Notes under the pieces: generated by a model
What the model was told of the DNA's origin: nothing
The model's database searches: none
What the model saw: the letters and a program-made list of their open reading frames with translations, nothing else
Program-made: the position numbers and the translations under genes
In this document: positions 1 through 6,000 of the stretch, piece by piece
How the letters are laid out: each line of letters starts with the position of its first letter
Numbering within the stretch: the stretch's first letter is position 1
Source of the DNA: an uncultured Azohydromonas sp.
GTDB lineage: Bacteria > Pseudomonadota > Gammaproteobacteria > Burkholderiales > Burkholderiaceae_C
Assembly (NCBI RefSeq): GCF_937926365.1
Contig: NZ_CALAOH010000042.1
Span: forward strand, 1 to 8,007
DNA length: 8,007 nucleotides
Direction of reading: 5' to 3'

Positions 1-104
1 CCGCGCCGCGCACTCCCCAGGCGCAGGCCCAGCCGCGCCGCGAGGAGCCGCGCCGCTCCGCGCTCACCGGCGGCAGCGGGCGGTTGACGCAGCCCAAGCG
101 CTAA
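1..104 (+). CDS. C-terminal tail of an upstream gene (partial, product unknown)
   Basis: The reading frame beginning at base 3 runs open to a TAA at 102-104 and gives a 33-residue tail rich in Pro, Gln and Arg, ending in GGSGRLTQPKR. Nearly every codon in this frame ends in G or C, as in the confirmed genes of the window. The other two forward frames have more A/T-ending codons and close at 85-87 or further downstream with no such bias. A perfect 9-bp hairpin begins 15 bases after the stop, which fits a gene end. Basic, low-complexity tails of this kind occur on RNA-binding proteins such as DEAD-box helicases and pseudouridine synthases, but nothing here identifies the family. The start lies outside the window. 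The call is moderate to weak because only 34 codons are visible. Confidence 0.45.
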   Translation, partial: APRTPQAQAQPRREEPRRSALTGGSGRLTQPKR

Positions 105-119
105 GCGCTGGCCGCGACA

Positions 120-142
120 CGGGTCCGCGCCCTGCGGACCCG
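120..142 (+). terminator. Candidate terminator hairpin after the upstream gene
   Basis: A perfect inverted repeat is present: CGGGTCCGC (120-128), loop GCCCT (129-133), GCGGACCCG (134-142). It lies 15 bases after the TAA at 102-104. The stem is very stable, but no T run follows, so this is a hairpin-only candidate; it could also be a processing or mRNA-stability element. Confidence 0.5.
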
Positions 143-376
143 CGGTGCCACCCCTTCGGCATCGCTTGACGATCCTTGCCTGGCCCACGCCTGCCGTGGG
201 CCGGCACCACCGGCGCGGCGTCCTGCCGCGCCCGGCCTGTCCCCTCCCGCCGCTTCCGGCCCCCTGCTTCACCCAGCCCGCACAGGCAGGCGGGTCTGAC
301 ATCGCTTGCCCATCGTGGGCCAGCCCAGGGAATACCCAGCATTCCCCGGCAATCACTCACGGTTGCCGCCACTGAA

Positions 377-394
377 TTGTCAAATCTTTGTCAA
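377..394 (+). promoter_or_regulatory. Tandem TTGTCAA pair, candidate operator
   Basis: The heptamer TTGTCAA occurs at 377-383 and again at 388-394, exactly 11 bp apart (about one helical turn), inside an A/T-rich patch of otherwise very GC-rich DNA. Direct repeats with this spacing are typical of two half-sites bound on the same face of the helix. The binding protein is unknown. The pair lies about 180 bp upstream of the TolC-family start. Confidence 0.35.
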
Positions 395-533
395 TGGTGA
401 TCCGGCGCCATGGGGCGCCGATCAACATGCGGCCAGCGCGTCCGATATGGGTGCACCGGTGCGGCGCCCACGTCCGCGCCGCCCTCGCTGGCCCGGCTTC
501 CGTGCCGTCTAGTCCAGCAAAAAAATTTGTGCG

Positions 534-550
534 GGCCGCCCATGGCGGCC
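534..550 (+). promoter_or_regulatory. Hairpin just upstream of the outer-membrane gene start
   Basis: A perfect 7-bp inverted repeat, GGCCGCC (534-540), loop CAT (541-543), GGCGGCC (544-550), lies 11 bases before the GGAG ribosome-binding site at 562-565. An A/T tract (seven A then TTT) sits just 5' of it at 519-528. Read on the minus strand, the hairpin is followed a few bases later by a T run, so it could also act as a weak terminator for antisense transcripts. Either role is an inference from structure. Confidence 0.35.
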
Positions 551-561
551 ACGCGCCTCAC

Positions 562-565
562 GGAG
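562..565 (+). promoter_or_regulatory. Ribosome binding site fixing the TolC-family start
   Basis: GGAG is five bases before the ATG at 571. It supports that start over the longer frame opening at the TTG at 388, whose extra 61 codons have many A/T-ending codons and bury the lipoprotein signal peptide. Confidence 0.7.
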
Positions 566-570
566 TCCTG

Positions 571-2076
571 ATGTCCCGTCGCACCCTCGTCCCGGTCCTG
601 GCGGTTGCCACCGTGTTGTTTGCCAGCGGTTGCGCCCAGTTGCAACCACAGCCCCCCCAACCACTGCAGGACGGCGAGATCCGGTCGCAGTGGCAGCAGG
701 ACCGTGCCGACGTGAAGCGCGACGTCGAGCCGCTGCCGGCCACGCTGACGCTGGACGAGGCCATTGCCCGCGCCCTGAAGTACAACCTCGACCGCCGGGC
801 CCGCCTGCTGGAGCAGGCACTGGCGGCGCAGCAATTCGATGCCAGCCGCTATGACCTGCTGCCCAAGCTGCTGGCATCGGCGGGCTACAGCGCGCGCGAC
901 AGCGACCGCATCTCCCTGAGCACCGATCTCAACGGCAACCCCACCGGCGCCGCGCCCCAGCTGTCGCAGGAGCGTCGCCATCTCACCAGCCAGCTGGACC
1001 TGAGCTGGAGCGTGCTGGACTTCAGCCTGGCGCGCTACGCCAGCGAGCAGGCCGCCGACCGCGTGCTGGCCGCCGCCGAGCGCCGGCGCAAGGCGACACA
1101 CCAGCTGGTGCAGGACGTGCGGGTGGCCTTCTGGCGCGTGGCCAGTGCCCAGCGGCTGCAGGCCGACGTGCAGGCCAGCCTGCGGCTCGCGGACGAGGCC
1201 CTGGAGGACGCGCGCAAGGCCGAGGCCGAACGCCTGCGTTCGCCCCTGGAGTCGCTGCGCTACCAGCGCCAGCTCACCGAGAATATGCGGCTGCTGGAGG
1301 CCATCCAGCACGAGCTGGGCACGGCGCGCTTCGAGCTCGCGGCGCTGATCAACGCGCCGGTGATGCTGCAGACCACGCTGGCGGTGGACGACGAGCAGCC
1401 CACGGGCGATCCGCTGGCGCTGTCCACCGAAGCCATGGAGGAGCTGGCGCTGGCGCAAAACCCCGACTTGCGCGAACACGTCTACCAGCGACGCCTGGCC
1501 GCTACCGAGGCCCGCAAGGTGCTCGCCCGCGCGTACCCGAACCTGAGCTTCAATCTCGGCCCGCGCTACGACACCGACAAGTACCTGGTCAACAACGGCT
1601 GGGCCGAGGCCGGCGTGCAGGTGTCCTGGAACGTGTTCAGCCTGCTGGCGCTGCCGGCGCAGCGGCGCGCCGCCGAGGCCGGCATCGCGCTGGCCGACCA
1701 GCGCCGGCTGGCCGCGCACGTGGCCACCGTCACGCAGGTGCACGTGGCGCGCGAGCAGCTCGTGGGCGCGCGGCGCCAGTTCGAGCGCGCCGACGCGCTG
1801 TGGAAGCTGGACGACAAGATCACCCGCCAGCTCGTCAGCCGCGAGCAGGCGCAGGCCGGCTCCAAGCTGGAACGCGTCGCCGCGCAGACCACCACCATCG
1901 TCAGCCTGCTGCGCCGCTACCAGGCGCTGGCGCAGGTGCACGCCGCGCAGAGCAAGCTGCAGGCGACCTTGGGCGTGGATCCGCTGCCCATGAGCAGCGA
2001 CGACCTGAGCCTGGCGCAGATCGCGGCGCAGGTGCGCACGCAACTGGCCGGCACGCCCGCGGCAGCCACACGCTGA
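571..2076 (+). CDS. TolC-family outer-membrane efflux/secretion lipoprotein
   Basis: Encodes 501 residues. TolC-family proteins form trimeric channels that join a beta-barrel in the outer membrane to a long periplasmic alpha-helical tunnel, and work with periplasmic adaptors in efflux or type I secretion. Residues 1-21 form a lipoprotein signal: MSRR, a hydrophobic stretch, then ASGC with Cys21 as the likely lipidated residue, as in OprM-type members. Two homologous outer-membrane-efflux repeats follow. Repeat one starts near residue 59 (LTLDEAIARAL) with strand SWSVLDFSLARY at 145-156. Repeat two starts near residue 289 with GVQVSWNVFSL around Trp353. Long Ala/Arg/Glu/Gln-rich helices follow each strand. 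The length is normal for the family. It is the first gene of a same-strand trio, 96 bp before a periplasmic adaptor. Substrate is not shown by sequence; context suggests export linked to the giant surface protein downstream. The family call is firm, the role inferred. Confidence 0.95.
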   Translation: MSRRTLVPVLAVATVLFASGCAQLQPQPPQPLQDGEIRSQWQQDRADVKRDVEPLPATLTLDEAIARALKYNLDRRARLLEQALAAQQFDASRYDLLPKLLASAGYSARDSDRISLSTDLNGNPTGAAPQLSQERRHLTSQLDLSWSVLDFSLARYASEQAADRVLAAAERRRKATHQLVQDVRVAFWRVASAQRLQADVQASLRLADEALEDARKAEAERLRSPLESLRYQRQLTENMRLLEAIQHELGTARFELAALINAPVMLQTTLAVDDEQPTGDPLALSTEAMEELALAQNPDLREHVYQRRLAATEARKVLARAYPNLSFNLGPRYDTDKYLVNNGWAEAGVQVSWNVFSLLALPAQRRAAEAGIALADQRRLAAHVATVTQVHVAREQLVGARRQFERADALWKLDDKITRQLVSREQAQAGSKLERVAAQTTTIVSLLRRYQALAQVHAAQSKLQATLGVDPLPMSSDDLSLAQIAAQVRTQLAGTPAAATR

Positions 2077-2085
2077 CCGGGCCAC

Positions 2086-2103
2086 GGGTGGCGCACGCCA
2101 CCC
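2086..2103 (+). terminator. Hairpin between the TolC-family and adaptor genes
   Basis: An inverted repeat GGGTGGC (2086-2092), loop GCAC (2093-2096), GCCACCC (2097-2103) begins ten bases after the TGA at 2074-2076. There is no T run, so it is more likely a partial terminator/attenuator or a 3'-end stabiliser inside an operon than a full stop. The function is inferred. Confidence 0.4.
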
Positions 2104-2172
2104 TGCACGAGCCCCAGCCCCCTTCAAGCCAGCGGCCCCTGCCCGGCGGCCGCGCCTTTACGTGATGCACCC

Positions 2173-2994
2173 ATGAACTTCCCGCTCCTGCGCTCCGCCT
2201 CCGCCGCCACGCTGCTGCTGGGCACGCTGTTTCCGGCACTGGCCGCGCCGCCCGCTGCGGCCACCAGGCTCGCCGTGGCCCCGCAAGCCGTCCAGCCCGC
2301 CGCACCGGCGGCTCTGGCTCCGATCGAAGCCGGCCCCGAAGTGCGCGCGCAACTCTCCCCGCGGCGCTTCACCACCGTGGCGGCCGAGATCGGCGCGCGC
2401 GTGCAGCGCCTGGCGGTCAGCGAGGGCGGTGCCTTCAAGGCCGGGCAGCCGCTGGTGAGCTTCGACTGCAGCCTGCAGCAGGCCCAGCTCGCGCGCGCCC
2501 GGGTGAATCTCGATGTGGCGACCAAGCAGCAGGCCACGCAGTCGCGGCTGCACGAGCTCAACGCCACCGGGCGCCAGGAGCTGGAGCAGGCCGAAGGCGA
2601 GGTCGCCAAGCAGCGCGCCGAGGTGGCGCAGATGCAGGTGGTGCTGACCAAGTGCGCCATCGCGGCCCCCTTCTCCGGCCGCGTGGCGGAGCAGAAGGTG
2701 CGCGAACAACAGTACGTGCAGCCGGGCCAGCCGCTGCTGGAGATCATCGACGACAGCGTGCTGGAAGTCGAATTCATCATGCCCTCGCGCTGGCTGGCGC
2801 AGGTGCGCGCCGGTTCGGCGGTGCACATCGCCGTGGACGAGACGGGCCGCAGCTACCCCGCGCGCGTGCTGCGCATGGGCGCGCGGGTGGACCCGGTGAG
2901 CCAGTCGGTGAAGGTGGTGGCCGCCATCGATGGCCGCCCGCCCGAGCTCATGGCCGGCATGAGCGGGCGGCTGCTGATCCAGCGCACGCCCTGA
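2173..2994 (+). CDS. Short periplasmic adaptor (membrane fusion protein, RND/HlyD superfamily)
   Basis: Encodes 273 residues. Adaptors of this superfamily bridge an inner-membrane transporter and a TolC-like tunnel in the periplasm. Residues 1-25 look like a Sec signal peptide ending PALAA. There is no lipobox and no anchor helix of the kind seen at the N-terminus of type I secretion HlyD proteins. A first biotinyl/lipoyl half-motif lies at about 67-98 (TTVAAEIGARVQRL, then GQPLVSFDC). A Gln/Ala/Glu-rich alpha-hairpin spans about 100-156, the second lipoyl half about 158-193 (CAIAAPFSGRVAEQK, then QPGQPLLEIID), and a beta-barrel region about 195-268 (EFIMPSRWLAQV, then GARVDPVSQSVKVVA). Cys99 and Cys161 sit at the two ends of the hairpin and could form a disulfide. 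The protein is shorter than most pump adaptors (usually 350-400 aa). No strong ribosome-binding site precedes the ATG, and a tiny frame ATG-CAC-CCA-TGA at 2165-2176 overlaps it. Superfamily is firm; the partner transporter is unknown. Confidence 0.93.
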   Translation: MNFPLLRSASAATLLLGTLFPALAAPPAAATRLAVAPQAVQPAAPAALAPIEAGPEVRAQLSPRRFTTVAAEIGARVQRLAVSEGGAFKAGQPLVSFDCSLQQAQLARARVNLDVATKQQATQSRLHELNATGRQELEQAEGEVAKQRAEVAQMQVVLTKCAIAAPFSGRVAEQKVREQQYVQPGQPLLEIIDDSVLEVEFIMPSRWLAQVRAGSAVHIAVDETGRSYPARVLRMGARVDPVSQSVKVVAAIDGRPPELMAGMSGRLLIQRTP

Positions 2995-3063
2995 CGCCGC
3001 CTCCGCCCCCCACGTTCCGCATCTCGCGTCCGTCCGCCCACGCCCCCACTGCCCGCGCCAACC
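2995..3063 (+). promoter_or_regulatory. C-rich, G-poor leader before the giant gene; possible Rho (rut) site
   Basis: This 69-bp gap contains 42 C, 13 G, 8 T and 6 A by direct count. Rho loading sites are typically C-rich and G-poor, so a polarity or attenuation point between the export genes and the giant gene is possible. The bases just before the ATG at 3064 (CCGCGCCAACC) contain no purine-rich Shine-Dalgarno sequence. There is no T tract or clear hairpin. Function is inferred from composition only. Confidence 0.3.
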
Positions 3064-6000
3064 ATGTCCAAGCCCACCTGGAAGAAGCTGCCCTCTCCCC
3101 TGCCCCGCGCCTGGGCGCTGGAGCCCCGATTGATGTTCGATGCGGCGGCCGTGGTGGATGCCGCGCACAAGGCGGTTGAACAGCAGGTGCAGCAGCACGA
3201 GGTGGCGGATGCCACCAAGCACACGGCGAACGAGACCACAGCGGCAGTGTCTGCGGCCGCGGTGCAGGCTGCGCCGCAGCTGCTGAACCTGCAGGCAGAG
3301 GCGGTTCCGCCGGCCGCACGCAACGTGCTGGAGGAAGCGCTGCGCGGCGCGTCGGCCCAGGTCCAGTCCTTCCTGCAGCAGGCCGACGCGGCGGCGCAGC
3401 TGTTCCAGCGCTTCGATGGCGGGCAGGCGCAGCCCTCATCGGCGTGGCAGGCGGCTGCCGACGAGTTGCTGCAGCAGGTGGACCAGGGCCAATGGCAGGT
3501 GGATGTGCGCCTGGCCTCGAACGCGCAGATCCATGGGGCGCTGGGCGCCTTCGCCGCACAGGGGCCGCAAGGACGGCCCGTCATCTTCCTCAACGCGGAC
3601 TGGCTGGCTGGCGGCGTCGATACGCGGACGCTCACGCGTGTGCTGATCGAGGAAAGCGGCCATGCCTTGGATGCCCGGCTCAATGGGACGCAGGACACGC
3701 CGGGGGATGAGGGAGAAGCCTTCGCCCAAGTCGTGCTGGGCCACCGCTTGGACGGAGTATCCGACGCGCGCGTGACGACCGAAGACGACCACGGTGTCGT
3801 CACCATCGACGGCATCGAGTACGCCGCCGAATACGCCACGGTCAGCTTCTCGCAGGTCTACGTCGGCACGCCGAGCTCGCTCAGCCAGGAAGCCAGTTCG
3901 CTCAACAACATCACGGCCGTCACGCCGGCAGACGGCACCAACTTCCGCTTCGTCTCGGCCAACCCGGGCGATGCGTACTACTCGGGCAACAACGTCAGCG
4001 GCACGCTGGAGTACACCGACGCCAACAACGTCGCCCAGAAGATTTACGGCGTCGCGAGCCGGCAGTTCAAGAGCAACGGCGTCACCAACGGCTTCTTCTT
4101 CTATGCCGCGGGCGCCGACGGCGTCATCGGCACCGGCGACACGGGCGAAGCCGCCTACCTGCTGGTGGTAAACAGCACCAAGTTCACTGCCGGCGGCAGC
4201 TACGGCACCAGCAGCGACCCGGTGGACACCGCGCTGAACAACTACCTCAACCACTACACCCCGGTGAGCGCCCTTGCGGACATGGGCACGGCGGTGGAGA
4301 GTGGCGGGCTCAACAACGCCACCGCGGGCAGCAATGCCACGGGCAACGTGCTGTCCAACGACCCGGGCAGCGTCAGCCGCACGGTGACGGCCGCTGGCAC
4401 CAGCACGGCCAGCACCGCCGTGACGACCACGCTGGCCTCGGGTGGTACCACCGTCACCGGCTTGTACGGCACCCTGACCATCGGCACGGAAGGCCAGTAC
4501 AGCTATGCGGTCAACAACGGCAGCGCGGCCGTCCAAGCGCTGCGCACCACCAGCAACACGCTGGTGGACACTTTCACCTACAAGGTCACGGATGCGCAAA
4601 ACACCGCATCGAGTACCACGCTCAAGATCACCATCCAAGGTGCCAACGACACGCCCGTAGCCTCCAACGACGTCGGCACCGCCAAGGTGAGCATGCTCAT
4701 CGACGGTACCGCCTATTCGGGCACGGACCTGATCGGCAGCAAGGGCACGGGCAACGTGCTCAACAACGACACCGACGTGGACCGCTACGGCGAAATCAAG
4801 TCGATCGTCGGCGTGATTGCGGACGGCAACTACGTCAGCCACACCAGTGGCGGCACCAACACCACGCTGACCTTCACGAGCCAGCAGGGCAACAGCCTCA
4901 ACGCCGTCGCCGTCGGGGACTATGCCTACACCCCGCAGATCACGACCAACAAGCACTACGTGCTGCTGGACAGTTCGGGGGCGACGATCCGGATCACGAG
5001 CAAGGTCCAGAACGCCGACGGCAGCTATACGCTCGGACTGAGCTCCACTGTTGCCAAGTACAACAACGGCAGCGCCGACGTCAACTACACCTTGAACAAC
5101 GGCTCGCTGGTGGACTTCGCCACGGCCTTGAACAATGGCGGCAAGCCCGGCGGCATCAAGGAAGCCACCGTGGGCACCAGCACGTCCACGAGCTACTCGA
5201 CGCTGACCGTCGCCGTCAGCGACGGCTACATCGTCGCCGGCATGACGGCCTCGGGCGTCAACATTCCGGAAGGCGCCCAAGTCACCGGCGTCTCGGCCAG
5301 CGGCGGCAATCTGACAGTGACGCTCAACACGCTGCTCAGCAGCGCCCCCAGCGGCACGATCACCTTCTTCGGTGCCGGCGGCACGACCCTCAACGGCACG
5401 CTGGGCACGCTGCAGCTCAACGTGGACGGCAGCTACACCTACACGCCCACGGCCAGCAGCACCGGCGGCACCTCGGGCACCGAGATCTTCAAGTACAAGA
5501 TGCTGGACGCCGGCGGCCTGACCAGCACCGCGACGCTGACCATCAACGTCCAAGCCTCCAGCAGCAGCGACCCCAACGCCACCAACGACGCGGTCACCGG
5601 CACCGAACAGGGCACGAGTGCCGGCATCAACCCGGCCGGCAACGTCTTGAGCGGGGCGATCACGGCGGGCACGGGCACGGGCGTAGTGGACACCACGCCC
5701 GGCGGCACGTCCTGGGGCAGCAACCCGGTCACGTCCGCACGCACGGCCGCAGCGACGAGCGCAACGCCCATCGGCGCTGGTGGCTACATCGACCTCACGG
5801 GTGTCTTCGGTACGCTGCGCCTGAACTCGAGCGGCGCCTACACCTACACGGTTGACAACGCCAACACCCAGGTCAACGCGCTCAACGGCGGCGACACCCT
5901 CACGGAAGTCTTCTACTACACGGTCACGAACTCGGCCGGCAAGAGCGACACCGCCACGCTCACCGTCACCATCAACGGCGCCAACGACGCACCGCTGGCA

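Larger units (their letters stand above)
105..570 (+). promoter_or_regulatory. Gene-poor interval upstream of the export/adhesin genes
   Basis: No convincing coding frame is present: candidate ORFs have many A/T-ending codons, unlike the neighbouring genes. The interval holds several inverted repeats: 182-189 with 195-202 (GGCCCACG/CGTGGGCC), 328-333 with 341-346, 403-409 with 414-420 (CGGCGCC/GGCGCCG), the 10-bp palindrome GCACCGGTGC at 453-462, and 534-540 with 544-550. Two A/T-rich islands stand out, at about 371-396 and 518-530. A short repeat CATCGCTTG occurs at 160-168 and 300-308, each copy followed by CGTGGGCC. I searched for -35/-10 pairs and found no good one: TTGTCA at 377 and 388 matches five of six -35 bases, but no -10 lies at 16-18 bp. 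The promoter of the downstream genes probably lies here but is not located. Confidence 0.5.

Noticed and set aside
377..416. A sigma-70 promoter using TTGTCA as -35
   Set aside because: Neither TTGTCA copy has an acceptable -10 hexamer at 16-18 bp; the positions hold ATCCGG and TGGGGC.
145..512. Small plus-strand frames of 68-76 residues in the upstream interval
   Set aside because: They overlap one another, lack codon bias and ribosome-binding sites, and show Pro/Arg-rich random composition.
388..570. An N-terminal extension of the TolC-family protein from the TTG at 388
   Set aside because: The extra 61 codons have many A/T-ending third positions and cross the hairpins, while ATG 571 has a GGAG site and begins a proper lipoprotein signal.
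391..2127. A 578-residue minus-strand frame antisense to the TolC-family gene
   Set aside because: It is a shadow frame of the same kind: Arg/Gly/Gln/His-rich with no recognisable domain, while the plus strand has clear outer-membrane-efflux repeats.
2158..3222. A 354-residue minus-strand frame over the adaptor gene
   Set aside because: It is a shadow of the adaptor codons, full of His/Arg/Gly with no motif, and it crosses two gene boundaries.
3064..4260. A DUF4347 domain after the LEPR motif
   Set aside because: Many LEPR proteins carry DUF4347, but the region here shows the EExGHxLD/GDEGE module and none of the DUF4347-like motifs I recall.
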